Of a stretch of DNA of 64,000 nucleotides, positions 1 to 8,784 are shown one piece after another. The notes below the pieces were generated by a model, which was given only the letters and a program-made list of their open reading frames with translations, was not told the origin of the DNA and did not search any database. Source of the stretch: Saprospiraceae bacterium. Lineage in GTDB: Bacteria > Bacteroidota > Bacteroidia > Chitinophagales > Saprospiraceae. Positions within the stretch are counted from its first letter, which is position 1; each line of letters opens with the position of its first letter. The DNA is taken from contig JADJTQ010000008.1 in NCBI GenBank assembly GCA_016711125.1, positions 124,001-188,000 on the forward strand, written 5' to 3'. A program made the position numbers and the translations under genes.

Positions 1-39
1 CACTTTTTCTTATCTTACATCATCTAAAATCTCATTGCT

Positions 40-591
40 ATGAATAAAACCTTAAAAAGAATTTTAATAGGTGTCGGCATTTTGGCCATAATTTTTTTTG
101 TTGGCAGCCGTATACTGATTAATCAAACGAAAAAAGCTAGCCCTGAAGATTTGGTGGAATATATCGACGGTGACAAAAAGATTGAGGTATTTTATTGCCA
201 GCCAGGCAAGAGAGACCGGCAAATCTTTGGAGGTCTCGTGCCATATGGAAAGGTCTGGCGCACCGGTGCCAATGAAGCATCTACTTTTGAAGTTTCCCAA
301 GACATCAATGTCGGTGGAAAAAAATTGCCAGCTGGAAAATACACTCTTTGGACCATTCCCAATCCCGATCAATGGACGGTTATTTTTAATAAAAAGATGT
401 ATGGATGGGGAGTGAATTTTAGTGAGGAGGCACTTCGGGAACCAGAACAAGATGCCCTGACGATCCAGGTTCCAGTGGAAAAAACCACTTCGGTAACCGA
501 ACTGTTCACGATCGAGATCGATACAAACCGAACTTTGGGAATGAGTTTGGCTTGGGACGACATTATTGTCAGGGTGCCTCTTGCATGGTGA
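40..591 (+). CDS. DUF2911 domain protein, membrane-anchored
   Basis: A 183-residue protein with one hydrophobic N-terminal segment (about residues 8-26) that acts as signal anchor or uncleaved signal, followed by a DUF2911 domain. The family hallmark is visible around residues 64-80 (GGLVPYGKVWRTGANEAS), then a region rich in beta strands ending in a short hydrophobic tail. DUF2911 proteins are common in Bacteroidota and have no established biochemical role; export to the periplasm is inferred. The ATG is preceded by only 39 bases of window, so its promoter cannot be judged. It is followed by a 227-base gap and a convergent gene, so it is probably the last gene of its transcript. Confidence 0.85.
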   Translation: MNKTLKRILIGVGILAIIFFVGSRILINQTKKASPEDLVEYIDGDKKIEVFYCQPGKRDRQIFGGLVPYGKVWRTGANEASTFEVSQDINVGGKKLPAGKYTLWTIPNPDQWTVIFNKKMYGWGVNFSEEALREPEQDALTIQVPVEKTTSVTELFTIEIDTNRTLGMSLAWDDIIVRVPLAW

Positions 592-818
592 TGGGTTGAA
601 TGATGGTCGGAGTCTTTTGCTCACCCTAACTCTTTTTGTTGCTCCTTTGATTGGTGTCGGTTCCTCTTCCTTAGGTTGACCTAGTTAGCACCACATTGTT
701 GTTTCGGAGAATTTCGAGACTCATTTGACGGATAAAGATCTAATTCAATATGAAAAGATCAGAATAGTGGTTTGACCCACTAAAATACGAGCAATACTCT
801 TATTGGACATGACGAAGT
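592..818. other. Intergenic gap between convergent genes
   Basis: No gene, tRNA or strong hairpin was recognised in this stretch. It separates the end of the DUF2911 gene from the end of the convergent outer-membrane protein gene. Confidence 0.4.
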
Positions 819-1409
819 CTAAAGTACATAGACCATGCTGAGAATTACTTGCAAAGTACGATTTTTCACAGGGTCACTGCTGGTGCCGTTCAATTCGTTG
901 CCGGTTATTCCTGCAATGCCCCGAATTTCCGTATTCAACCAAAATCTTTTATTCAAATTAACAATAGAACCTAAACCTCCAACCAAATTTAAAACGGCGC
1001 TTTTATGTTGGGCTTTAAAATCAACCCCATTAATTTCGGCCTTTAGTAATAGGCCGGGGGAAAATCCCAAACCTAGTTTTGGTTGAAAAAGGTCATTAAC
1101 TGATCCAAATACGGTATTGTACAAAATGGGCAGTTGCAAATAGGAAAAATCAACGGTGGCGGTGGAAACCTCATAACCCTCTTGTGAATGTAAGACATCC
1201 AAACTCAAGGCAGAATATGAATTTAACCAATATTCTGCAGTGAGACCCAATGCAAGCCCTTCCACAGTTGTGGCATTATCAAGATTTACTTTCGAAAAAT
1301 TATATCCAGCCTTTGGTCCTATCGCCAGTCGACCTTTAATCTGGCCATAGAGATATCCATGACTCAGAAGGACAAGTAAGATAAGGATCGCCTTGATAGA
1401 TTTTTTCAT
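819..1409 (-). CDS. Outer-membrane beta-barrel (PorT-like) protein
   Basis: A 196-residue protein with a cleavable signal peptide (residues 1-22, ending in HGYLYGQ) followed by alternating hydrophobic and polar strands typical of small 8-strand barrels of the Bacteroidota PorT/OmpW-like outer-membrane group. Visible marks are the early GPKAGYNFS segment, a repeated aromatic/small-residue alternation, and a terminal strand (residues 184-196) ending VYVL. Function is unknown; many family members are simply annotated outer membrane beta-barrel protein. A good Bacteroidota promoter lies just upstream, so it is likely a single-gene transcript. Confidence 0.8.
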   Translation of the reverse strand: MKKSIKAILILLVLLSHGYLYGQIKGRLAIGPKAGYNFSKVNLDNATTVEGLALGLTAEYWLNSYSALSLDVLHSQEGYEVSTATVDFSYLQLPILYNTVFGSVNDLFQPKLGLGFSPGLLLKAEINGVDFKAQHKSAVLNLVGGLGSIVNLNKRFWLNTEIRGIAGITGNELNGTSSDPVKNRTLQVILSMVYVL

Positions 1410-1436
1410 AAAGGTGTTTTATAGCCTCACACCTGC

Positions 1437-1467
1437 TAAAGATACATGATCTGTCTTTCATTTCAAA
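1437..1467 (-). promoter_or_regulatory. Bacteroidota-type promoter of the barrel protein gene
   Basis: Reading the minus strand, TTTG (1467-1464), a 19-base spacer and TATCTTTA (1444-1437) fit the Bacteroidota sigma-ABfrA consensus TTTG-N19-TAnnTTTG with one mismatch. The expected start site leaves a leader of roughly 20 bases before the ATG at 1409. Confidence 0.55.
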
Positions 1468-1576
1468 TCAACTCTATTCATCATTGAACCCTCCCGCCCG
1501 AAAGGCAGCTGATTGAGTCTAGAAAAGTATGTTACCAAAACCAGTACCTTTACTTCGGTTTCAGTTTAAGACTACC

Positions 1577-2323
1577 ATGGAAAAATACGCACTTATCACG
1601 GGAGCGGGCTCAGGAATCGGGCGTGCTGTTAGCATTGCTCTTCTGCAAAATGGCTATCACGTAGCATTATCAGGTCGCAACGCGGAATCTTTGCAGGCCA
1701 CTATTGAATTAGCAGGAGCAAAGATAAATAAAGCAGTTGCCATTCCGGCTGACGTAACTAGTCCGGATTCGGTAGTCAATCTTTTTAACGTCTTCGAAGT
1801 TCATTTTGACAGACTCGATTTGTTATTCAATAATGCCGGGGTCAATGTCCAGGGATTATTGGAAGATATCAGTTTTGATCAATGGAAGAGCGTGATCGAT
1901 ACGAATCTGACTGGAGCCTTTTTATGTACCCAAGAAGCATTTAAGTTGATGAAATCTCAACGACCTCAGGGAGGCCGGATCATCAACAACGGCTCCATAT
2001 CTGCATCTGTGCCCAGACCAGACTCGGCTCCCTACACATGTTCAAAACACGCTATCACCGGACTAACCCGATCCACCTCGCTTGATGGACGAAAGTACAA
2101 CATCTGTTGTGGTCAAATCGACATTGGCAATGTGGATACTTCCATGGCCACTCGAATGAAAGCCGGCATTTTGCAGGCCGATGGTCAGATTAGAGAAGAA
2201 CCAACATTTGACATAAAACATGTGGTTGATGCTGTTATTTACATGGCTTCGCTTCCCCTAGGGGCTAACGTACAGTTTATGACCGTGATGGCAACCAAAA
2301 TGCCTTTTATCGGAAGAGGGTAG
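1577..2323 (+). CDS. SDR family oxidoreductase
   Basis: A classical short-chain dehydrogenase/reductase of 248 residues. The ATG at 1577 gives the canonical start (MEKYALITGAGSGIGRA); the longer frame from 1529 adds 16 residues with no homology and is rejected. Visible motifs are the nucleotide-binding TGAGSGIG (residues 8-15), NNAG (85-88), catalytic Ser140, Tyr153 and Lys157 (YTCSK). The C-terminal region lacks the usual GQxxxxDGG ending, having instead VQFMTVMATKMPFIGRG, as in SDRs annotated as putative oxidoreductases with unknown substrate. It stands alone between a divergent barrel gene and the repeat array. Confidence 0.88.
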   Translation: MEKYALITGAGSGIGRAVSIALLQNGYHVALSGRNAESLQATIELAGAKINKAVAIPADVTSPDSVVNLFNVFEVHFDRLDLLFNNAGVNVQGLLEDISFDQWKSVIDTNLTGAFLCTQEAFKLMKSQRPQGGRIINNGSISASVPRPDSAPYTCSKHAITGLTRSTSLDGRKYNICCGQIDIGNVDTSMATRMKAGILQADGQIREEPTFDIKHVVDAVIYMASLPLGANVQFMTVMATKMPFIGRG

Positions 2324-2329
2324 GGTTCT

Positions 2330-2640
2330 CAGTCTTCAGTCTTTAGTCTTCAGTTCTCGGTCTTCAGTCTCAGTCTTTAGTCTTCAGTTCTCGGTCTTCA
2401 GTCTTCAGTTCTCGGTCTCCAGTCTTCAGTCTCCAGTCTTCAGTCTTCAGTCTTCGGTCTTCAGTCTCAGTCTTCAGTTCTCAGTCTTCAGTTTGTGCCA
2501 ACTGCCAACTGTTCGACTGCCGACTGCCGACTGTCGACTGCCAACTGCCAACTGCCCACTGATCCCTGCCTGAAGACTGCCCACTGCCTGACTGTAGACT
2601 GGCCCACTACCCACTTCCGGCATCGGTCTTCCGACTCCCC
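2330..2640. repeat. Degenerate heptamer array in two opposed blocks
   Basis: About 310 bases of imperfect 7-bp repeats. Block one (about 2330-2492) is built on TTCAGTC with variants such as TTCGGTC, TTTAGTC and CCAGTCT, with a recurring longer unit TCAGTTCTCGGTCT. Block two (about 2498-2612) is built on ACTGCCA/GACTGCC. The core of block two (GACTG) is the reverse complement of the core of block one (CAGTC), so the two blocks face each other and a transcript could pair block one with block two. No spacers of constant length are present, so this is not a CRISPR array. Apparent reading frames here are by-products of the heptamer period. It lies directly before the formate dehydrogenase operon. 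Confidence 0.85.
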
Positions 2641-2707
2641 GACTGACCCTCTGGCATCTCCAGTCGAAAAGCTGTATATTACCGATTGATACAAAGCACG
2701 GTTAGAT

Positions 2708-4378
2708 ATGTCAAAAAACCTGAGTCATCTCTCTGGAAGAAAAGGATTGACTGACAACTTATTTGATCGCTATGGTCAATTAATTAAAGGAGATGATGCA
2801 GCGAAAGCCGATGATCTGAATAAACTAGCAGATGAGTTTCTCATTGGCACTTCCTCTATTTATGGAGCTACTACCTTTTATGATTTCCTTAAACCGGAAA
2901 ATCAGGGTAAAAAAATCTATGTGTGCAACGGATCGGCTTGTCTATGTGCAGACACTCAACCTGCTTTGAAAAAAAAGCTTTTAGATCATTTTTCAGAAGA
3001 TCAGATTGGTGAGATGTGCTGTCTTGGCCGGTGTCATGAAAATCATGCTTTTTATTTTGAGGGAAATAATTATTCGGGTAATTCAATTCAAAATATGGAG
3101 GCGATCATTAATGAAGGATACGCCAGCCCGGATCATTATGTGGTCAAGGTCTTGGGACCAGTCATTTTAACTAAGTCATTTGCTGACATAAAGACATACT
3201 ATCAACCTCTCGATGAGGTGCTCCAAAAATCGTCTGAGGATCTTATTAAGATGATTAAGAATTCGGGTCTGCGAGGCCGGGGAGGCGCTGGGTTTCCTAT
3301 GGGTGCTAAATTGGAATTCTGTCACCAAGCTCAAGGGGATGTTAAATTTATCATTTGTAATGCCGATGAAGGTGATCCTGGAGCCTATTCCGATCGGTAT
3401 TTACTTGAACAACAGCCGCATTCCGTTTTATTTGGAATGCTCGTAGCAGGGTATGTTACGGGTGCTCAGCATGGAGTAATTTATATTCGCGGTGAATATC
3501 CTGAATCCGTCAGGGTAATGGAAGATGCTGTGCAGGCACTGGAAATTGCAAATTTAGCCGGCCAACAGATTTTGGGTAGTCAATTCTCTTTTCATTTTAA
3601 AATCATTAAAGCTCAAGGGGCCTACATTTGTGGTGAAGAAACCGCTCTGATTAACTCCATCGAAGGGCAAAGGCCGGAAGTGCGCACCCGACCACCTTAC
3701 CCTGCTCAGTATGGACTTTTCGGAAAACCAACCATTGTTTCCAATGTCGAAACCTTGGCATCATTGCATTATATCATAGAAAACGGTAGCGAAGCCTATA
3801 GAAGTTTTGGTACGGAATTATCGACGGGTACCAAATTATTAAGTCTGGATAGTCATTTTACCCAACCCGGAATATACGAAGTTGAAATGGGCACTCCATT
3901 GCAAGATGTAATTGATGCTGCTGGAGGATTTAGAACAAAAATAAAAGCATTGCATATTGGAGGACCTTTAGGAGGCCTGGTACCAGCGCATAAAATATCT
4001 GACCTAACCATTGATTTCGAATCGTTTAAACAAGAGGGATTTTTATTAGGTCATGCTTCCATTGTCTCAATACCAGAGACGATGCCCATGATTGAATATT
4101 TAAGACATCTTTTTGAATTTGCTGCCCATGAAAGTTGTGGTAAATGTTTTCCATGCCGGCTTGGCACAAAAAGAGCAGAAGAAATGCTTCGCAAATCGAT
4201 TGAAGAAGAATACCAAATCGATAGGATTTTATTTGACGATTTAATTCACACTTTGGAGATTGGTTCGCTGTGCGCCCACGGAGGTGGTATACCCTTGCCA
4301 GTCAAAAATGCACTCCATTACTTTAATGAAGAATTGTCCAGCCATTTTTCCATCTCTTCAAATGTTTTAGTAAAATGA
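2708..4378 (+). CDS. fdsB: NAD-dependent formate dehydrogenase beta subunit (fused NuoE-NuoF type)
   Basis: A 556-residue diaphorase subunit. Residues 15-125 form a NuoE-like thioredoxin-fold [2Fe-2S] domain with Cys73, Cys78, Cys105 and Cys109. Residues 140-556 are NuoF-like: the FMN/NADH-binding GLRGRGGAGFP (from Gly187), NADEGDPGA, and a [4Fe-4S] site with Cys477, Cys480, Cys483 (ESCGKCFPC) and Cys522. Such subunits pass electrons from the molybdenum subunit to NAD+. Its stop codon overlaps the ATG of the alpha subunit (ATGA at 4375-4378), so the two are translationally coupled. No separate FdsG/NuoE gene is nearby, in line with that domain being present at the N-terminus here. The Fds assignment comes from the pairing; a hydrogenase diaphorase would look similar if seen alone. 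Confidence 0.9.
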   Translation: MSKNLSHLSGRKGLTDNLFDRYGQLIKGDDAAKADDLNKLADEFLIGTSSIYGATTFYDFLKPENQGKKIYVCNGSACLCADTQPALKKKLLDHFSEDQIGEMCCLGRCHENHAFYFEGNNYSGNSIQNMEAIINEGYASPDHYVVKVLGPVILTKSFADIKTYYQPLDEVLQKSSEDLIKMIKNSGLRGRGGAGFPMGAKLEFCHQAQGDVKFIICNADEGDPGAYSDRYLLEQQPHSVLFGMLVAGYVTGAQHGVIYIRGEYPESVRVMEDAVQALEIANLAGQQILGSQFSFHFKIIKAQGAYICGEETALINSIEGQRPEVRTRPPYPAQYGLFGKPTIVSNVETLASLHYIIENGSEAYRSFGTELSTGTKLLSLDSHFTQPGIYEVEMGTPLQDVIDAAGGFRTKIKALHIGGPLGGLVPAHKISDLTIDFESFKQEGFLLGHASIVSIPETMPMIEYLRHLFEFAAHESCGKCFPCRLGTKRAEEMLRKSIEEEYQIDRILFDDLIHTLEIGSLCAHGGGIPLPVKNALHYFNEELSSHFSISSNVLVK

Positions 4379-7089
4379 AAACAGCTTTTATCGATCATAG
4401 ACCATTTGCCATTGATTCTGGTGAAACGATCCTAAAATTCGTCAGGAGAAATCTTGGATCGGCCTTGATCCCGACACTTTGTGATGCTCCTAATCTGGAT
4501 CCCTTTGGTTCCTGTCGGGTTTGTTCAGTCGATTTGGCTACCGAAAATGGTCATGTAAAAACGGTGGCCTCATGCCACACACCGGTCATGGAAGGTCAAC
4601 GCATCCTGACTAATTCCGATAATATAAAGCGCTTACGTAAGAATATTATTGAATTGGTGCTGACCGATCACCCCCTTGACTGCCTCACTTGTGAGGTGAA
4701 TGGTAATTGCGAGCTACAAACGGTGGCAGCTCAGGTCGGTATTCGGGATGTGCGGTATCCGAAAGGCGCCAATCATCTGAACAGAAAGAAAGATTTGAGC
4801 CATCCCTATATGACCTCCGACCTTTCCAAATGCATCAATTGTTACCGTTGCGTCCGAGCTTGTGATGAGGTGCAGGGGGAGCTGGTTTTAAACATGACAG
4901 GTCGCGGTTTTGATGCTCACATCATCAAAGGAATCGATCAAAGTTTTTTCGAATCTACTTGTGTGAGCTGTGGTGCTTGTTCGCAAGCTTGTCCTACTTC
5001 AGCTATTTCTGATGTTTTTCAATCAAAATCAATCGTTGCCAAGGAAAAAACTCGTACGGTTTGTACCTATTGTGGCGTAGGTTGCAATCTGGATGTCGCT
5101 TCCGAAGGTGATAAAGTATTTTCGATCCAGGCCCCATACGATGCCGAAGTAAATAATGGGCACACTTGCCTTAAGGGCCGTTATGCCTTCAGATTTTACA
5201 ACCATCCCGACCGTTTGCGCACCCCATTGATAAAGCGAAACGGCCAATTTGAAGAAGCAACCTGGGATGAAGCCTATGATTTAATTGCTACCAAGCTGAG
5301 CACTTACAAAAGGGATTTTGGAGCGGACTACATTGCTGGCATTTCCTCTGCACGATGCACCAATGAGGAAAATTATCTGATGCAAAAATTTATCCGGGCA
5401 GTGATCGGCACTAATAATATTGACGGATGCGCAAGAGTTTGCCACTCTCCGACGGCACTTGGCATGCAGCGAACTTTTGGCACCGGAGCAGCAACCAATT
5501 CTGTGGCTGATCTTGAAAAAACCGACTGCATCATGATCATAGGTGCCAACCCCACCGATGCGCACCCAGTCACAGGAGCCCGCATGAAACAACTTGCCAT
5601 GAAGGGTACCACCCTGATTGTCATTGATCCAAGAAAAACCGAATTGGCCAAATATGCACAACATCACCTGCAACTCAGACCAGGAAGCAATGTGGCCGTA
5701 CTTAATATGATGATGTATTATATCATCAAAGATGGTTTGGTCAATACCGACTTTGTTGATCAACGTACGGAGGGATATCTCGATTTTAAAACGTCGGTGC
5801 TCAATCTCGACTTGGCTAAATTAGAAGAAATATCTGGAGTCACATCCGTTGAAGCAAGAGCGGCTGCACATGCTTATGCCGAGGCACCCAATGCTATGTC
5901 ATTTCATGGACTGGGTGTCACTGAGCATTCGCAAGGCACTTTTGCAGTCATGCAAATTGCACAACTCGCTATGCTTACGGGCAATATTGGTCGTCCAGGT
6001 GTTGGAGTGAATCCGCTGAGGGGCCAAAACAATGTACAAGGAGCAGCAGATATGGGAGTGCAACCTCATCAGGGTGCCGGGTATCTTGATGTGACAAAAC
6101 CCGACATCCGGAAAAAATATGAATTATTTTATGGCGCGGAGCTCCCGGCACATATCGGGTACAAAATTCCGGAGATGTTTGAAGCAGCCATCGAGGGTAA
6201 ATTAAAGGCGCTCTGGGTTATCGGTGAAGATATCGTACAAACCGATCCCAATACTCAGAAGGTCATTAAGGCACTAAAGGCCACCGATTTTGTCGTGGTG
6301 CAGGAACTCTTTATGACCGAAACCGCTAAATATGCCGATGTCATCTTACCCGCTTCATCGTTTCTCGAAAAAAACGGAACCTTTACCAATGGCGAGCGAA
6401 GGGTACAGCGAGTAAATCAGGTGATAGATCCATTGCCAGGTACAAAGCCCGATGGTGTGATCATCGTAGAGATCATGAACCGGATGGGCTATCCACAACC
6501 GGCCTATACTCCGGAAGGTATGCTGGAAGAGATTTCGCAGATCGTGCCATTCTTTGCAGGAATTACCTGGGAAAATCTTGGTAAGAATGGTTTGCAATGG
6601 CCCGTTCAGCCTGGAGGAAAAGATTCGAAAATCATTCATACCGAGAGCTTTAAAAGGGGTAAGGGTGCATTCCATTTTCATGATTTTGTCGAATCAGAAG
6701 AATTGGAAAGCTACTCTGAGGAGTATCCTTATATTCTAACAACCAATCGCGAACTCGAACACTATAATTGCGGCACTATGACCCGGCGAACCGCAAATGT
6801 CGAAATCCTGACGGAAGATGTGTTATTGATCAATCCTGCCGATGCTATTTCACATGGACTGGCAGATAGTGATTTGGTCACGATGCAATCAGCCCGTGGA
6901 CAAGTAGATGTCAAGGCAAGAATTTCCGATGAAGTCAAGCCAGGTATTTTAAGCAGCACCTTCCACTTTCCGGAAATTATGATGAATATGATTACTTCTG
7001 ATGTTAGTGATTCGGAAGCAAAATGTCCGGAGTACAAGGTTGTTGCCGTAAGAATCAGGAAGAGTGAAAAAATGATGAGTGAAGTTTAA
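4375..7089 (+). CDS. fdsA: Formate dehydrogenase alpha subunit (Mo/W-bis-MGD, Cys form)
   Basis: A 904-residue soluble formate dehydrogenase of the NAD-linked type, oxidising formate to CO2. In order: [2Fe-2S] domain (Cys36, Cys47, Cys50, Cys67), NuoG-type His-Cys3 [4Fe-4S] (His99, Cys103, Cys106, Cys112), two ferredoxin clusters (Cys153/156/159/163 and Cys196/199/202/206), the [4Fe-4S] of the molybdopterin part (Cys230, Cys233, Cys237, Cys265), and the catalytic segment CARVCHSPT with Cys356 in the position of selenocysteine in E. coli FdhF, followed by His357. The C-terminus is a molybdopterin dinucleotide-binding barrel. No signal peptide, so it is cytoplasmic. FdhD-type or cofactor genes are not in this window. 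A small quinone- or hydrogen-linked role cannot be excluded, but the NADH-binding partner argues for NAD+. Confidence 0.92.
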   Translation: MKTAFIDHRPFAIDSGETILKFVRRNLGSALIPTLCDAPNLDPFGSCRVCSVDLATENGHVKTVASCHTPVMEGQRILTNSDNIKRLRKNIIELVLTDHPLDCLTCEVNGNCELQTVAAQVGIRDVRYPKGANHLNRKKDLSHPYMTSDLSKCINCYRCVRACDEVQGELVLNMTGRGFDAHIIKGIDQSFFESTCVSCGACSQACPTSAISDVFQSKSIVAKEKTRTVCTYCGVGCNLDVASEGDKVFSIQAPYDAEVNNGHTCLKGRYAFRFYNHPDRLRTPLIKRNGQFEEATWDEAYDLIATKLSTYKRDFGADYIAGISSARCTNEENYLMQKFIRAVIGTNNIDGCARVCHSPTALGMQRTFGTGAATNSVADLEKTDCIMIIGANPTDAHPVTGARMKQLAMKGTTLIVIDPRKTELAKYAQHHLQLRPGSNVAVLNMMMYYIIKDGLVNTDFVDQRTEGYLDFKTSVLNLDLAKLEEISGVTSVEARAAAHAYAEAPNAMSFHGLGVTEHSQGTFAVMQIAQLAMLTGNIGRPGVGVNPLRGQNNVQGAADMGVQPHQGAGYLDVTKPDIRKKYELFYGAELPAHIGYKIPEMFEAAIEGKLKALWVIGEDIVQTDPNTQKVIKALKATDFVVVQELFMTETAKYADVILPASSFLEKNGTFTNGERRVQRVNQVIDPLPGTKPDGVIIVEIMNRMGYPQPAYTPEGMLEEISQIVPFFAGITWENLGKNGLQWPVQPGGKDSKIIHTESFKRGKGAFHFHDFVESEELESYSEEYPYILTTNRELEHYNCGTMTRRTANVEILTEDVLLINPADAISHGLADSDLVTMQSARGQVDVKARISDEVKPGILSSTFHFPEIMMNMITSDVSDSEAKCPEYKVVAVRIRKSEKMMSEV

Positions 7090-7188
7090 TTCTGCATTGC
7101 CATTTAAAATGGTCCTGCTCATGTCGTGTCAGTCAGTCTTTTATTTTATGGTTTCAATGATTTAATTTTGACTTGAACTAGCCAATTA

Positions 7189-8652
7189 TCATTTCCATTG
7201 AAGTAAAAAACCCTCCTCAGGATCTTTGAAGGCATAAGCACTCTTAAGTTGCTGATGCAACAGATCAAATTTCTGAGGTTCTAGCCAGTGACTAAATTCA
7301 TGGACCCGGTTCATCATTCGAATAAACGGTTTGGGATTTCTTCTCCGAGTTAAGTTCCTCAGAGCAAGCATATAATCTTCCCGGAAGACATTGGGCACGA
7401 TGATCTTTGACTTTCTCTTAGCTACCAATTCTGAGTTCATCATGATTCTTGCTATCCTGCCATTTCCATCATCAAAAGGATGAACTTCAGATACCACAAA
7501 CATGATATAAATAGCTCTAGCTAAGGGATCAGTAATCACCTGTCCGTGGGAAAAAGCCTTTTTTTAAAGTACCCACTACAAATTGTGGTTCTACAAAAAA
7601 CTCTCTCCTGCCCGGTTCTGTCTTGTCTTAAAAATTCCCGGATTTTGCTCGGGTCTTCCAAAAAGAATTCGGCTATGTCTACCTTTTAACAAATCAATGA
7701 ACTCATCGGAATTTGACGGTTGAATCTCCATTTCGTCCCTATTGGAGGCAATGTCATAAGTACCCCTGATATCATGAGAATCTTCCAACCTTAGTTGGAT
7801 GGTGACTTTATTGAAAATGATGTCAATCGCTTCCTCTACTAAAAATGTAGTGCCTTCAATGTAATTAGAAAAGTATGCTTCAAAAAAAGCGAAGTTGGTG
7901 AAGTCTGTCAGAGTTTCTGTTTTCTCTTTGCGATCTGCAAACGGAGTTGAATTTAATTCGGCAATTAATTCGGAAAACAATTCGATTCTTGAGGCATCAT
8001 AAGGCTCTCCTATTGCGGTTGAAATTGCGTGGGAGGATTTCAAATTTGTGGTCAATCTACTTGTCAATAGCGAACTAATAATTCCGCTTAATTTTTCGAA
8101 TTCAGCAATCCACCCGAAGCTATTTGCAATCTCTCGTGCCGTATCTCGTACTTGATTCAAAGCAGACTCACCACGAGTATTTAATAAATCAGCAAGCCGG
8201 TCCTCAACAATTTCCTGATGAACGACCCTCCTTTCATGCTCTACCAATCTGGCGGAAGAAAGATTCTCCAGGCATGCACGCTCGAATGATGAGACATATA
8301 AATTCATAAAGGCCTTAGAATCATGGTCGAGAGGAGGTGGACCATCTGTAAATCGTAGGTTAACTCCTGGCCAACGATAGACCCTACGGGAATTACCCGT
8401 CAGATAGAGACAATTAGCCGGAGATATTTTGAGTTCCAGGGCTGTGCGGTGGGAAATGATTGTACCGGGAAAAAGTTGAGACAGAATGCTCCAAATATTC
8501 CTTTTGATGATCATATCAGGAGCATCAACTAAATTTGAAGTATACACTCTTGCGATAAGTCGACGTATCTTTCCCCTCTTAATCCAGTCCTTAATCTTTC
8601 GGGATTGAGTGGGATCAGACGAGGCAAAAATTATTTCCGGAAGTTCTTTCAT
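7189..8652 (-). CDS. Fic family protein with N-terminal AbiEi-like domain (two frame breaks)
   Basis: Fic proteins usually transfer AMP to target proteins. The first 130 residues resemble the winged-helix/AbiEi antitoxin group (IRRLIARVYTSNL, then FPGTIISHRTALEL and an ERxxLENL segment). The middle carries SNYIEG (codons 7869-7852), matching the class II Fic self-inhibition motif S/TxxxEG. The catalytic motif HPFDDGNGRIAR is intact. The start is set at 8652, just after an operator-like repeat; the frame can be extended to 8682 but would translate the repeat. Reading is broken at two places: an A6 run (7595-7600, one base short) and an A5 run (7551-7555, one base long). Undoing both gives a continuous protein of about 487 residues with GTLKKGFSHGQVITDPLARA across the gap. 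Confidence 0.8.
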
Positions 8653-8743
8653 GTTAAATTTTTGCGCACAAGTCAAAATCAAACTACGAATATGTTAAAT
8701 TTTTGCGCACAAGATCTATTATTTGTTAAATTTTTGCGCACAA
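8652..8743 (-). promoter_or_regulatory. Three exact 20-bp operator-like repeats before the Fic gene
   Basis: The sequence TGTTAAATTTTTGCGCACAA occurs exactly at 8652-8671, 8693-8712 and 8724-8743, all in one direction, with start-to-start distances of 41 and 31 bases, close to whole helical turns. The copy nearest the gene touches the start codon at 8652. Between copies one and two the minus strand has TAGTTTG (8686-8680), near the Bacteroidota -7 element, so the copies surround a likely promoter. The Fic protein's own N-terminal DNA-binding-like domain is the natural candidate to bind here; that is inference. Confidence 0.7.
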
Positions 8744-8784
8744 CATGAAAGTGGTGCATTTGGTCAGCCAGGTCATATTTAGGT

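Noticed and set aside
2330..2640. Possible CRISPR array or coding region in the repeat tract
   Set aside because: Repeats are 7 bp and degenerate with no constant-length spacers; open frames on both strands are a consequence of the heptamer period.
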